A stretch of 64,000 bases of DNA from Tretioscincus oriximinensis (taxonomy: Eukaryota > Chordata > Lepidosauria > Squamata > Gymnophthalmidae). The notes below the pieces were generated by a model, which had not been told where the DNA came from, did not search any database, and worked only from the letters and a program-made list of their open reading frames with translations. Both the position numbers and the translations under genes were made by a program. The stretch's first letter is position 1. Every line of letters starts with the position of its first letter. The stretch spans positions 1,863,377 through 1,927,376 of the forward strand of contig JAJVDF010000210.1 of NCBI GenBank assembly GCA_022410635.1. Direction: 5' to 3'. Shown in pieces: positions 30,976 to 43,078 of the stretch.

Positions 30976-32571
30976 CCAGGACTCGTCCCAGTACTTGTCT
31001 ATGGAGGCTGCCAAAGTTCCAAGCCTTCTCATTGGTCATTATACCTCGGAATGCTGGACTCTTCCACACACCTTTTATTACTTATGATGATTTTGATTAG
31101 CAATGTTGCTAGAAGCATTTAACCCATTTTGTGCCACATCTATGAACAGGCTAATCTTGTAATAAAATACCCCAGCCTCTTATATGTAAAGAAAACAGTG
31201 AAACTTTCAGTCAGTAACAAGGATTCAAAGTAACATCTATAATACAGGCTTGGGCATTGATACAATTTATAACATTCATTGTTCTCTAATGTGTAGACAG
31301 GATTTTTATATTTCATATAGACAGACAATGTTTCTCATTTTTCAGTTTATCAAGCTAGTCAACCTAGAATAAATTCACATTGTTCCTCTAGTCAGAGTCA
31401 AAGCCAAAGCTCTGTTGGCTTTAGAATGTTTGTGGTTGTTTTGAATTCAACCAGTCATGTGCTTTCATTCTAGACGGTAAATTCCAACACATATTTGGAT
31501 AACCTTCTACATATTTAGGGAGGAGAAAACGTTTAAGAAATGTTCTTTGGGGATGTTGTAAATTCCATGAGCCACAATCTCTTCTAAAAGTTTTAATCCT
31601 GCTTTAGTCCTATCTTGCTTTTCAATTTTGTGATCTGATAAGCCAAGTATTGATAACTTAGATAAGTAAGAGACCTATTTCAGCAGCTTCTTTTAAACTA
31701 GCTTGGTAGGAAATGAGACAATTGTGATTGAGTCTCTATGCCAGATAATCAGGGGAGTTTATAACGGCTGCTGTTTTTTTTCTGAACAATCAAATTACTG
31801 TCTGAGAGTCAATAATAATAAAGATAATAAGTTACAAAGAAGGGCATAGCAAACGGATCACAGGAGAACAGGATTAGCAGCTATAAAACTTTGTGAGACA
31901 AATATGTTTTTTCCTGGTTTAATCCAGTTCCCCTTGTCTTAGGTCAGTGGCGAATCTTTTGATCTCAGTGTGTCAAAATTTGTAAAAAAAAAAAACTTAA
32001 CTTGGGTGCTGTTTCACATCTAGAAATATCCAAATAATAACAAATAAACAAATAATCAAAATAATCAATTAACAAATATAACAAATAATTATTTACATTC
32101 GTGACTTTTTGTTGCTGNATTTTATTTGCTAAATATTCAATTGTAGATTGGAATTTCGTACACTTCAAGCCCAAGAAAATGCTACTAACGTCATCTGTCA
32201 GATAATTTCTTTTCTTGGTTTTGATGCACTGAATTTTTTTGTCCCTTTTTTCCATTTTTTTATTTTTTAAAAATAAAATCATAATGATCATTCTTAAATT
32301 TTGATTGAATCAGGGTGGCAGAGTGCCACCCAAAATGTCTTGGTGTGTCACCTTTGACATGTGTGTCATAGGTTAGCCATCACTCTCATAGGTGTTGGCG
32401 CAGCACCTAAGGCATGCAATGAAATTTAAAAATGTTTTGCATCTTGCAGTTTTAATATCTATGTAAAATGATATGTTTAGTGGCGTGGCACAAAGGCTGA
32501 GGTACAAAGGCAATTATCTGCTTGCAAGTCAAATTGTGCAGTACTTGCCACATCAGGTTGTTAAATAAATC

Positions 32572-32765
32572 AACCGATTTTTGGTTTTATAGCTGACATG
32601 CTGTATCTTTGGTTTACCAGGAAAATCAGCCAACCACTATATAGCATTATTGCAGAAAGGCTAACCTGTATGGATAGTTTTAGCGAAATAGTCATTTTGT
32701 GGGTTAAAGGCAAAGGAATCTGATATTGACAGTAAATTATCCAATAGCATTTGGGAGGAGGGACT
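32572..32765 (+). repeat. Unclassified repeat, pair with 51825-52005
   Basis: ATATAGCATTATTGCAGAAA, AAAGGAATCTGATATTGACA and AAATTATCCAATAGCATTTG match ordered blocks of the 51.9-kb copy. No termini or coding content. Confidence 0.5.
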
Positions 32766-33589
32766 ACTGTGGACTTCCTCTTACATCCAGCAAACAAAAT
32801 GGCTGACAGAGGACCATATCAACTGCACAGAAAATTTTGCGTGTCAGGAGTTGCAGTGTAGCAAAAGTCAGTGAAAAATAATGTGAAAAATATGAACAAG
32901 GTGAAATAAAATTGGTGTACTGACAAGCAAAATGTCAGTATATACCAGAATAAACCAGTGCTCTATGAATGCGGTCACAGAGTTGCACATTGTTTGTTTG
33001 CATGGGTCAGGATACAATAATTCTATCCTCTACCTGTGTTATGAAGATTCCATCTGATTTACACTCTATAGAAATTAAGACCATTTCTGCATTGAGTTTT
33101 ATTCTGTATTCTATCCTGGAATAGGATCATCTAGAGCATTCTAGAGCAGACTAGTCATGCCCTGAGCAAAACTTTCTGTAGTCTGNACCAACATGTGGAT
33201 GGCGTCTCCATATTCTGAGGTATAATCCAGAACAAGGCCTACTATAGAATATGTTTTAGTTACCATCTGGTTTCAGAGGCAGGTAAAGTTATATAGGACA
33301 CCTCTTACTCTTATCTGATCAGGGTAAAATCATAAAACAGTTAAAGTTATGATCTTCATTAAGTCAACATTGCAAATACCCAGGCTCCTTTATTGTGTGT
33401 AGATTTAATAACTGTAGATTATGGTTATTCAACTGCAGAATTGTGGAGGGTTTTAGGATTCTGCATTTGTTTGTAGATCTGGACAAACCATATCTTATTT
33501 GAGAGTCCTTGCTGCTCTTGACCTTATTCTGCATAAAACTTTAGAAAGAGGTTCTGAAGAAAATGGCTTCTCCCTTCCACTTTCAGACA
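32766..33589. other. No gene or repeat recognised
   Basis: No recognisable element in this stretch. Confidence 0.3.
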
Positions 33590-33690
33590 CTATCACTTTT
33601 TAAAATATGTCTATTTTTTAATTCTGTTTTTAATGTTACTTGCCCTGAGCTATAGGGCAGGGTAAAATAATCCATACATACATACATATG
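33590..33690 (+). mobile_element. L2-like LINE 3' terminus
   Basis: TTTTTAATGTTACTTGCCCT and GAGCTATAGGGCAGGGTAAA resemble the L2 end, followed by a CATA repeat in place of the AAAT tail. Only about 100 bp and diverged. Confidence 0.6.
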
Positions 33691-33787
33691 TAAACTATGA
33701 CAGGTCCTGACATTGGCCGATCATTATCTGTACCACCAAGGTTTCTATTCAAAGATATAATCCATTACTATACTGTAATAATGTCAA

Positions 33788-34254
33788 TAGAGTTGCCATA
33801 TTTTGGCAGCCCAAAACCGAGGGTGGGGTTGCGCGCACGGGCATGCACACACACACATGCACACATGCGCGCGCACACACACAAACGGATGCTTGTGGTG
33901 AGACAGCCNGAACAGAGCTGCACTAAAGTTCTGTTCTCCTGTCAAAAACCCAGGCGTTTTTCCTCTGCTTGAGGCGAGTTGGCGCACTCTGCCTGACAGC
34001 AGNCACAAAACCCCATCTCCAGCAGAGGATCAGCTACGGCACGCTCCAAGATTCTTTCCAGGGGACCCTGGAAAGCGTTGCTCATGCTTCAGCCGTCAGC
34101 CCTGACGGCTCCTTTACCTTTAAAATCCTGGATTTTTACATGCAGCATCAGGGAATGTAAAAATCCATGATTTTCTCTTAAAACCCAGAGAGGACTATAT
34201 TTTAGTTCCCAAAGCCAGGATTGTTCCACCTTCCCGGGATGTATGGCAACCTTA
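33788..34254. mobile_element. hAT-b element with perfect 8-bp TSD
   Basis: 467 bp. Starts TAGAGTTGCCATATTTTGGC and ends GATGTATGGCAACCTTA, with AATGTCAA exactly duplicated (33780-33787 and 34255-34262). Contains a CA/CG-alternating stretch (about 33827-33891) and the GAGGCGAGTTGGCGC block shared with 19260-19839. Non-coding. TIR and TSD length point to hAT. Confidence 0.92.
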
Positions 34255-34262
34255 AATGTCAA

Positions 34263-35048
34263 GCATACTATTTGTTTNTTTGAATTTTAAAATCTTATAA
34301 TACATATTTTAGCATCACTGATTTTGTGTGAAATATTTTTCTTTATTTATGTTCTCTCCATTTTTTTTCATAGAACACCCAATGTGGTGTGACCTTAGCA
34401 CAGCACAGCCTGTGTGATCTTAATATAGTTATTGTTGTTATTGGTTTTGCAACCCATTTCAAAAACATATGAATAGGTCTTATCCTTCTATTTTTAAGCT
34501 CTGTGTAATTCCATGAAGCTTTTTTCCATTTAATTAATGTGCCAGGACAATAAACTTACACACAAAATCATTATTTCATGACATTAATGAAATCTACTTT
34601 TCTAGCAGAATTTGACTAGGCAATTGAGCAACACTTACTCTAAAACATATTAAAACCAGGTCATCTGCTTTGCGTTTCCAACAATATGCCCATATTTCCA
34701 TGAAGGGTAATCTTAAACTACACGAGGGGAGTTTGCAGACAGTACATCTTTATCTTAAAATTCCAAATGTTTCAACAATGGATGATTGTAAAGAACTAGA
34801 CAATTATTTTTTCAGCACCCATTGATTAATGACTTAGTCTATGACACGCAGAGAAAATGTAGAACAAAGGAGTCCATTATAATAATGCATAGGCATTAAA
34901 CCATCTTCATTAATAGGGTCTTTCTTGGCTTCTGCTTAGCATAAAACAAAATGCACCTTACAGAAAGTGAAGGTACACTAACTTGAGATGTCTCTGTAAA
35001 TGAAATTGACGAAAAAAAGGTTACACAAAAATGGTGCTAACAATTTTA
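34263..35048. other. Anonymous A+T-rich sequence
   Basis: No gene or repeat recognised. Confidence 0.35.
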
Positions 35049-35109
35049 AGGAAGAGGAAGAGGAAGAGGAAGAGGAAGAGGAAGAGGAAGAAGAAGAAGA
35101 AGAAGAAGA
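35049..35109. repeat. (GGAAGA)n/(GAA)n microsatellite
   Basis: About 60 bp of purine repeat. It is the expanded, reversed tail of the neighbouring minus-strand SINE-B. The poly-Glu frame across it is not a gene. Confidence 0.93.
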
Positions 35110-35232
35110 ACGGGGTTCTTATACCTTGCCTTTCCCACCTTTCAAAGGGACCCAAACCGGCTTACAAGGGTATTTTTACCTGAAAGCTTACACTGTATCT
35201 TCCCCACCAGGCTGTGGTGGTTCCCATGTATC
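35110..35232 (-). mobile_element. SINE-B, copy 4, 3' part (left of LTR-1)
   Basis: GGTTCTTATACCTTGCCTTT, AAAGGGACCCAAACCGG, ATCTTCCCCACCAGGCTGTG and GGTTCCCATGTATC, then interrupted by a solo LTR. It resumes at 35936 with CACTTGCAGTCC, which restores the family order once the LTR and one TSD copy are removed. Confidence 0.88.
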
Positions 35233-35935
35233 TGTGGCGAACCCTACTTGAAGGCCCCACTATTAGATGACCCTCCCAGCTAGGGGTGCCACAATATGTG
35301 CCTGTTGCCCAAGTCAGCACTCATGACTGCTTGGAGCAACAGTAATATCCTCAGGCCTACGCAAGGCCTCTGTGTTTACCTCAATGATGGGGCTTTATTC
35401 CCAGCCCCCACCAGTAGCATGCTTATTTACTGTTGTTACAGAAACAAAAGAAAGAGATATTTGAATTGAAACAAATAACAAGTTTATTGTTTACAAATAA
35501 GAAATAGAAAGAAGATAAGAATAATAAAGCTTCGGCTTTTATAAAGTAAGCCTGACTCAAGCTCAAACTCCAAGCAAGAGCAACCTTTGTTTCCAGAACT
35601 TAAAGCGACAAGCACGATGTCTATTTATTTGTTTTAGCACCAAATCAAGCCTCAACTTTGACTCTTTCCACCCTCTCCCATGAGGCAGGTCAGAAGCAGA
35701 CCCCTCTGTCCACTTGCTTCNCCACAAGTCTTACTTGACAGAAAGGTCTCTAGCCCTGGTCAGCTTCCCTTTTATCTGCTCACCAGCCGGCTATTCAAGG
35801 CCCCATTGGCTGCCCCCTCCCAAACAGGGATTCAGGAAGCCCCGCCCCTGCCCAGGCCTGCTCTTCCCCCCTCCCTCTGGGATATCTGTTAAGTTTATAA
35901 AAGAAATACAAACCTTTAAAATGGAGAATGCCACA
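35233..35935 (-). mobile_element. Solo LTR-1, nested in SINE-B
   Basis: 703 bp with terminal TGTGGCG and GCCACA inverted ends and an exact 5-bp TSD, GTATC (35228-35232 and 35936-35940). The reverse complement aligns with 56935-57672: shared GAGGGAGGGG, AGCAGGCCT, GCCAATGGGGCC, GAGTCAGGCTTACTT, AAGCCGAAGCTTTATTATTC and AATAAACTTGTTATTTG. No internal retroviral or Gypsy coding sequence remains, as expected after LTR-LTR recombination. Class (ERV or Gypsy-like) is unresolved. Confidence 0.92.
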
Positions 35936-36105
35936 GTATCCACTTGCAGTCCATTGCAATTTCTTGCAATTCATGCTTTCAAATAGCTGGGTTGGCTAGA
36001 GCTACAGGCTAGTGGAAGGTGCTCACCTCTCCCCATGTCCAACACAGGGCTTCCAAACCCGATCTCCCAGATGAGAGATGGATTTCTTAGCGACTGAGCT
36101 GTCTG
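35936..36105 (-). mobile_element. SINE-B, copy 4, 5' part (right of LTR-1)
   Basis: CAGTCCATTGCAATTTCTTG, TTTCAAATAGCTGGGTTGGC, TGCTCACCTCTCCCCATGTC, then head-derived CTTCCAAACCC and TTAGCGACTGAGCTGTC. Completes the interrupted SINE. Confidence 0.88.
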
Positions 36106-36161
36106 TAAAGAAAAAAATGGATTCTTTACTTGTGATCCACAGTAAAAATATGTAAACTTGA

Positions 36162-36365
36162 GGTGCGTCAATCACTATCCCTGTGCACTTTCAGAAAATG
36201 CTGAAAGACGCACCTCTTTAGCCTGGCCTTTGGCTAGAAAACTACTGTCTCCTCCCCATTTTTTTAGAAAAGGCTGTTTTTAATTTGTTAAAATGATGGT
36301 TTTATTGTTAACCGCCCTGAGACCTACGGGTATAGGGCAGTATAAAAATGTAAATAAATAAATAA
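36162..36365 (+). mobile_element. L2-clade LINE, 3' end
   Basis: GACGCACCTCTTTAGCCTGG codes the last ORF residues (TxLxxLAFG), followed by the 3' UTR and ACCGCCCTGAGACCTACGGG, TATAGGGCAGTATAAAAATG and an AAAT tail. Very close to the 9.06-kb copy. Confidence 0.88.
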
Positions 36366-36479
36366 TATATAAATATGATTTGAATTTGTTAAAATTAAAT
36401 AGGATGGTTTGACTGATTCAAAGTGGAACCAAATCAATTTTGATCCCTTGTGTCAATACATATATCATTACATATGTTG

Positions 36480-36946
36480 ATTTATTCACTTATACATATT
36501 TAATTCGCTGATTCTTAATTTATCCCCTCTCCCTTCCCTCNCTTTTCACTCCCTTTACCATCCAAGTAGACCATCTTATATACATTTTTACATTGTGTAA
36601 TTTAACCTTAACTTGTTTCTTTTGGCTTATTGTGATATTGACTGCTCCAAATAGTTCTTAACTCTTTCCCATTTCTGTTTAGTTTCTCTTATGTATTGTA
36701 TATTATTGTATTTATTTATTCTAGTGGCTCTTATTCCTACTGCTATTTTTTCTGTTATATAATCACGCCATTTCCATAATTGCCACTTAGTAACATCTTT
36801 CCATCCTTTTAGGAGAACCAACTGTGTGCAGGCTATCAGGTCTTCTATCATTTCCCCCCTCTCTATTGGCTGGATTTGTTCCAATCTCCTGTTGATGTAA
36901 CCAGTTGGAATCAAACTGTATGCACATATTGCTTGAGATGCCTTAA
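36480..36946 (-). mobile_element. L1-type LINE, ORF2 C-terminus
   Basis: The minus-strand frame to 36627 contains IACTQLVLLKGWKDVTKWQL, then WKWRDYITEKIAVG and a Lys/Glu-rich end. It resembles the extreme C-terminus of vertebrate L1 ORF2 (the LL..WK...W....I pattern). It is open for about 100 codons. The 3' UTR boundary at the low-coordinate side is approximate. It is the only L1 trace seen. The match is from memory of family style, so moderate confidence. Confidence 0.6.
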
Positions 36947-37668
36947 CCTGTTTGATTCAAGCTGGTTTGAGTGTGAAACAGTAAACTTTTTAATTTATTT
37001 AGAGATTTAAACCCTGGTTATTACTGGCAGTTCCCAGGACAAGTAACAATACAAAGAACATATATAAAATAAATTTGTCATCCAATCCACGCACTCCCCC
37101 TGGTAGAACAATAGCCATAGGAGCTAGGAAAGGCATGAGTAAAGGGTTAGATTTTAAACAAATGCAAAATACTATATGTTGTAGACCCTGGTGAATCTCC
37201 AGAGGGAGTCTCCAGGGTGGAGCCTTCACTGAAAATGCAGTACTTTACTTCCTCAACTAGAGAATGCTAGGCTTTTGGAGGGAGATAGAGACCACCATGC
37301 CATGTATCTAAGGCAAGGGAATAAAACTTCTCCTACCCTTTTTCAAACAAAACCTGCACCTAGTCATCTTCTTTTTAGTATGATAATTTCATCTTGTCCT
37401 CCCAAGGAAACCACNTAGTCTTCAGAATCATCATTTGTCTTTCTCTACCAGCAGAACTGAAATATCTTTAGTAATGTAAATCTACCTAATGTCTGATCTA
37501 AATATATTCTTATGCTATATTTTGGCTATAAGAGAAACCACAGGAACACAGAAATGAGACATGCACTAAGGAAGGGACACATTCACGCATTCATACTCAC
37601 ATATAGGGACACTGGATTTGCTTGGAACTCTTTGTTTCTTCACACCAAGAATCTACAAGCAATATCTC
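36947..37668. other. No gene recognised
   Basis: No recognisable element. The 247-codon frame that opens at 37512 starts in unrelated sequence before entering the L2 element. Confidence 0.35.
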
Positions 37669-38408
37669 AAATTGAAAATCATGTGGAGGTGGTGGCCAGG
37701 AGTGCCTACTTCCAGTTACGTCTGGTTCGCCAGTTACGGCCACTTCTGAACAGGGATGATTTAGCCACAGAAATCCACGCTNTGGTAACTTCCAGATTGG
37801 ACTATTGCAATGCGCTCTATATGGGGCTGCCCTTGAAATTGGTTCGGAAGCTGCAGTTGGTGCAGAATGCAGCATCTAGACTGCTGACTGGAACAGCTGG
37901 NCGGACACACATCATGCTGGTCTCAAAAGAGCTGCACTGGCTGCCAATCCGCTACAGAGCCCAATTCAAGGCATTAATTTTAACTTATAAGGCCCTAAAT
38001 AACCTGGGCCCCAAATACCTAAAGGAATTCCTTCTCNAATACAGACCAGCCCGTGCCTTAAGATCTGCACGGGAGGCCCTCCTGGTTGTACGACCTCTTT
38101 CAACAGCCNATGGTGTGGGAACCCGGGGTAGGACCTTCTTGGTGGTTGCCCCCAGTCTTTGGAATAATCTCCCCCTTGAGATGCATCTGTCTTCATCATT
38201 GTATTCTTTTAGAAGGTCCTTAAACACGCACCTCTTCAACCTGGCCTTTGGTTGAAGAAATGCTATTTTTCCTCCCTACCTTCAGATACTGATTATACTT
38301 TTTTAATGTAAATTTTGTACTTTTTTGTTGTTGTTGCCGCCCCGAGACCTTCGGGTTTGGGGTGGGGTATAAATGTAAATAAATAAATTAAATAAATAAA
38401 TAAATAAT
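37669..38408 (+). mobile_element. L2-clade LINE, open RT C-terminal region and 3' end
   Basis: Open from about 37669 to the stop at 38255 (about 195 codons, three with N). Residue blocks in order are [111 protein letters not shown]. This is the post-catalytic domain of L2-clade reverse transcriptases. The 3' UTR ends with CCCGAGACCTTCGGGTTTGG and an AAAT tail (38370-38408). The best preserved LINE ORF segment apart from that at the window edge. Confidence 0.92.
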
Positions 38409-40728
38409 AGGTATCTCTCTCTATTTTCTTCTTATCCTCTTTTTCTCTCTTTCTATCCATCTTTTTCTCTCTTTTCCTGCTTACCCCAAAGAACTTAAAT
38501 TTATTTTGAATGTCTAAACTTGTGAGCATTAATCCCTCTTTAATCTATACGCTGTCTCAACAAAACAAATAAAGTTCCCCATTAATAATATGCTATGGTT
38601 ATGCAGGTTATGCTAAGACCAAAGCAAAATATACATCCCTAATGTATCTCTGGGCATGTACAAAGCACCAGNATATGTTTTCTACTATGTTTTATAAGGT
38701 GCTATGAGATCCCCTTACTAGATATTCTTAACACAGACAAATATGGCTACTTCTTTGAAATCCATCTCATAATCACACTATTATTATGTGAAAAAAACTA
38801 CATCTGGATGTACCTCATGTTTATCCGGAGTTTCTAAAAGTGAAATCACAAATATTTACTTTATCTAAAGGCAATCTAGGCCTGCAGCTGCTGAGATGTT
38901 CATCAGAGTGCCTTTGCTACTTCCTGTATAAGTCTCCCTATGCATTATTGTGGAAATGCAGGGACTCTGGGAAATCCAAATTTACTCTATTTGGAAATCA
39001 TGGCTTTCTCTGTAATTTGCTAAAATCTCAGAATCTTAGAAAAGCTTAGTTACTGTTTCCAGACTGATACACTGTTATAACTTTTCTTTCTCATTTCTTT
39101 CAGAATTTATTTAGATTGCGGCACAGCAGGATACTCGTTGAGACCTTTTCACCTGCTCTTAAAGCTTGTGGACAGGACTCAACAGGATGGGCAGCAATCA
39201 AGTCTGGGGTTCATTAAATTAATAAATGAAGTGGTCACTTGAAAGCTGAATTTTGCATTGACTCACGTTGTCTTTGTCTCCTATTAAATTTTGCTTGACG
39301 TTTTGAACAATTAAATGTGACAAACATGCAAAAATAGAAAACAGAAAAAGGAAAAATACTTTTTCAGTCTTGTATGATCCAGAATACAGAAATGAAGCCT
39401 GTAAACCAAAGAATGTTTGCACTACAATGTGTTTGTGCGTCACATTTTATCTAGCTTTTTGCTGTGAATGCAAAACAATGATTCCATTTGAAATCTCACT
39501 TTTGAAGAATGATACTACAGCATTCATTACAGTTGTAATTACCAAAGCTGATATTTTCTTCCTTACCTGAATAACAAACCACTGAAATAATCTGTGTTTC
39601 TGATAACAATTCAACTTCAGGTTAGGTCATGCAACACACACTGTATCATGAAATGATAATTACTGCTAGTTTTGTTTCTTAACCAAATGTAGCAATACAT
39701 TAATAAAATATTTTTTAAAAAGCACTTTAATTGCACCAGCTTAAATGTGTGTGCCANATAAAATATTTACTGGCAGCTTAGCTTGCAAGGATGTGCATGG
39801 TTCAATAACCGTGAGAGGTTGTGTATTTTGTACATATTTTATAACTTTAATTTGCTGGTCAATGTTTACAGCTTAACGCCGTTGTATCTCATCTTTTATT
39901 CTGGAGAGTTTATTGATAAGCAATCATGGTATATATATGTTAAGCACCTTCACTTTTTTAAAAAGTATTTTTATGATCCCATTGCTGAAACAGAATAAAA
40001 ATTAGCATTAATTAAAATGTGTTTATTTCACAGCAGCCCATTATTTTAGACAGTGACATNGAAGCATACTCACTGCAATATTAAGTTTGTATTTTGTTTC
40101 TTCTGTTTTTTACCCATCCTGAAGTAGCAATTATTTGGTTGGGGTTTTTTTCTCCAAAATATTTTATTGGTTTGCTTTATGTTGAAATAGTGTCTACATT
40201 TTCGATACTCACTGTTAGTAGAAACACCTTGAAGTTCTATCCCTATTCATGCACCCTTCCTTATACAATCAGACAGGTGAGAGCTTGCGTTACAATGGCT
40301 AATTCCTTACAGGGACCAAAATGCATGTTTTAACCATATTATTTTAAAACCTCTTCTAGAGTAGCCACTTCTTGCCCAAACAACTGGACTACAGGGGGGG
40401 GGGGGAGGGAGGGGCACACACATGGATTTATCTCCATTCAATATGATGCACATCTAAATGTACAAAACATATACTAGCAATCCAGAAATCAATCTGAGGG
40501 GGTCGATAAATCCTGCTTCCCTCGGTTATTGATTGGTGGGCAGAGATTGGTCTGTCCTGCACCCAGCTCAGTTGGGTAAAAGCCACAAACTGAGCCAGGT
40601 AAGCATCTACCCTCCACAAGGCTCCAGTTGTGCCTTTCCACCCTTTATCCTACACTAGCAGTGGGCAGCATTGCTGGTCTAACTCCACCAGTATCTGAAT
40701 ATTTCACCATGAAAAATATCCAGAAATG
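38409..40728. other. Long anonymous interval
   Basis: No supported gene. Contains a CT-rich patch (38411-38480), a PLE-tail remnant (38685-38772) and a G-run (40394-40407). Confidence 0.35.
38685..38772 (+). mobile_element. PLE-tail unit, 5'-truncated remnant
   Basis: GTTTTATAAGGTGCTATGAG, CCCCTTACTAGATATTCTTA and ATGGCTACTTCTTTGAAAT match the distal two-thirds of the units at 20286 and 55478. Confidence 0.6.
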
Positions 40729-40798
40729 TATGCCCTGAGACCATTGAGTATAGGGTAGAACATAAATGTAAATAAATGAATGGATGAATGAATAATAT
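40729..40798 (+). mobile_element. L2 3' terminus
   Basis: TGCCCTGAGACCATTGAGTA, TAGGGTAGAACATAAATG and a degenerate AAAT/GAATG tail. Only the terminus is recognisable. Confidence 0.68.
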
Positions 40799-40867
40799 AC
40801 ACTTATTTGTTTGTTTGTTTACTCAGGCCTCAAATTGAAAGAACAACATCCTTTCCTCACCTGACAT

Positions 40868-40990
40868 TGTTTTAGTCCTTTGGTTTTATCTGTTTTTATA
40901 TCTGTTTTCTTGTAGACCTGCCCTGAGATTCTCAGGTACAGAACTAAATATAAATACAAACATAGACATAAAAATAAACATAAATAAATG
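40868..40990 (+). mobile_element. L2-like 3' terminus
   Basis: GACCTGCCCTGAGATTCTCA and a TATAAATA-rich tail with ACATA units. A second L2-like end about 70 bp after the previous one. Confidence 0.6.
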
Positions 40991-41971
40991 TTACTATCAC
41001 TATGATGACTAACCAGGAAGTAAATACTGAGCATGCTCAATATATGATTCTGCATCGTAATTTGCTAGTATCTTCTCACAGTAACCTGATAATCTTGTTA
41101 AAGATCATACAAACAGGAAGACTTCTTGCATCCATGGCTGCAGTCATAGCCATTTTGGAAAACATATTCAAAAGAATATTGCAAGNAACAGGACCTTTTT
41201 TCCAGGTGCATTGCAAAAACTCTGTTAACATGTGGAGCGGAGTCATTATGATGATACTATCATCGCAAAAGGAAAACTTTGTGTACTTGCAGCCTTAAAA
41301 TGGAGTGTTTTTTTAAATAAAATAGTTAATGAAATTCTTTTGATTTTCTGCCCTGACTTAACATAGCACCTACGTTTGACCTCAGCAACTTTGCAAACAG
41401 TATAGCCAAACAAGCTTTGAATTATTGCTGTGGCACAACATAACTGTTACATTGCTATGACCCCTGGTGCCTGGCAAAATGCAGTAGAACAATAATTGTC
41501 AATCCTTCCTGTACAATGTGTAACATTTGACAGGGGTCAGCATTAGCTACATGACCTTTGGCTGGTACTCAAAGAGGTAATATCTCTTCTCCAGTTCAGT
41601 TGATAAAATGTTAAATAGAATCAATGTTGGCCACGCTTTTGTGACGCTGGAGACGAAACCAATTTTTTACACTAAAGCACACCTTTTAACAGACAGCAAA
41701 TAGCTTTGGCGACAGCCTTCCTGCAACCAGCTTGGTAAATATATTATTTCAAATGTCAAAAATTTAATTTTCTCAAGAAAAGTGGTGTAATTCTTATTTT
41801 CCAATCTGTGGAATGGCATGATTAATATCGTGAAGCTCAGGCGTATTATAGGGAGCTGAATGGATCTTGCAAGAGGTGTTTAAAAAGGAAAGAGTCAGAA
41901 CTTGCAAAGATTTTAGGCCGATGAGTCTGATCAGCTTTTCACAGTCAATGCTATTCCTTTGCTATTGTACT
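40991..41971. other. No gene or repeat recognised
   Basis: No recognisable element in this stretch. Confidence 0.3.
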
Positions 41972-42566
41972 ATTTTATTCATTTATTTATGTAATTATAC
42001 TTATACTCCACCTCATACCTGAAGGTCTCATGGTAACCAACAATAAAAGCAGAAATACAAAATTAGCATATTGAAATGGTACCTGAAAGTGGGAAGGAAA
42101 ATGGAATTTCTTCAACCAACGACTAGGTTAAAGAGGTGCATCTTCAAGCATTGTCTAAAAAGAATAAAATGATGTTGACTGAGGCACCTCGACGGGGAGA
42201 CTATTTCATTGTCTGGGGCAACCACTGAGAAGACCGTGTCCCAGGTTCCCACTCCATTTGCTGTTGAAAGAGGTGGTACAACCAGTTGGGCCTCCCCCAA
42301 GTTAAGGCACAGGCAAGTTGATATGGGAGAAAGTGTTCTTTTAGATACTTGGGGCCCACCTTGAAGGTTAACACCTTGAATTGAGCTTGGTAGAGGATTG
42401 GCAGCCAGTTCAGCTCTTTCGAAACTGGCAGGTTATGTATCTGGCCAGTCGTTCCAGTCAGCAATCAACTACAATTTCCAAACTGTTTTCAAGGGCAGCC
42501 CCATATAGAGAGCATTACAATAGCCCAAACTGGAAGTTATCAGAGTGTGGATTATAAATTATGCTG
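41972..42566 (-). mobile_element. L2-clade LINE, RT C-terminus to 3' end
   Basis: From its ATTTATTTAT tail: CATACCTGAAGGTCTCATGG, then antisense ORF (CCACTCCATTTGCTGTTG, CAGCCAGTTCAGCTCTTTC, GGGCAGCCCCATATAGAGAG, CAAACTGGAAGTTATCAGAG). Minus-strand frames are broken into at least two pieces, so it is a pseudogene copy. Confidence 0.86.
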
Positions 42567-42835
42567 TAGGGCTCTGCTCACCCAAGGACACATCCATAAT
42601 CGACTTATCGCTGTAAAAGCTAATAACTGTGTCAATCATTTTTCATAGGCTGTATCCATACATATTCCTTTGGGTTATGCCAGCATGACTTTCAAATTTC
42701 CTAATCTCTCCATCCTTTCTCCTCTTTTCCCCCTTTCCCTCTTCTTCCTTCTCTCTTTCCCTTGTTTCCACTCTTTCCCACTTTTCCATTGTTGTTGTTG
42801 TGTGTTCCAAACCACTGGGTAGAGATCAATCCCAC
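42567..42835. other. CT-rich tract and (GTT)n
   Basis: 42702-42783 is pyrimidine-rich and 42789-42802 is a GTT run. No gene. Confidence 0.7.
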
Positions 42836-43078
42836 TAAGGGTATAAATGGATACTAAGATAGTTGTCTGGATGTAGCCTCCGGGATGGAGCAACAGGCAG
42901 GACTTTTGAAATACCATTTGCAGGGAGTCACGAACAGGAGCAGCATATTTTGCTTTCCTCTGTTCGGACTGCCCAGGTGCATCTGGTGGGCCTCTGTGTG
43001 ACACAGAATGCTGGACTTGATGGGCTGTGGCCTGATCCAGTATGGCTCTTCTTATGTTCTTATGTTATGTTCTTACTA
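42836..43078 (+). mobile_element. CR1 LINE, 3' UTR with octamer tail
   Basis: AAGGGTATAAATGGATACTA, GATGTAGCCTCCGGGATGG, CCAGGTGCATCTGGTGGGCC, CTGATCCAGTATGGCTCTTC and three to four TCTTATGT-type octamers. Nearly the same length and content as 4279-4518. Confidence 0.88.

Larger units (their letters stand above)
29658..32571. other. Long anonymous interval
   Basis: No supported gene. Contains a possible old minus-strand PLE-tail remnant at about 30430-30500 (TCTTGTGGCACCTTGTATGA) and a pyrimidine-rich tract at 30827-30975, plus scattered A/T-rich runs near 31.8-32.3 kb. Confidence 0.35.

Noticed and set aside
30710..31122. Three overlapping frames of up to 125 codons
   Set aside because: Generated by a pyrimidine-rich tract; no motif or family resemblance.
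35000..35251. Frame with a run of Glu residues
   Set aside because: Translation of the (GGAAGA)n tail of a SINE.
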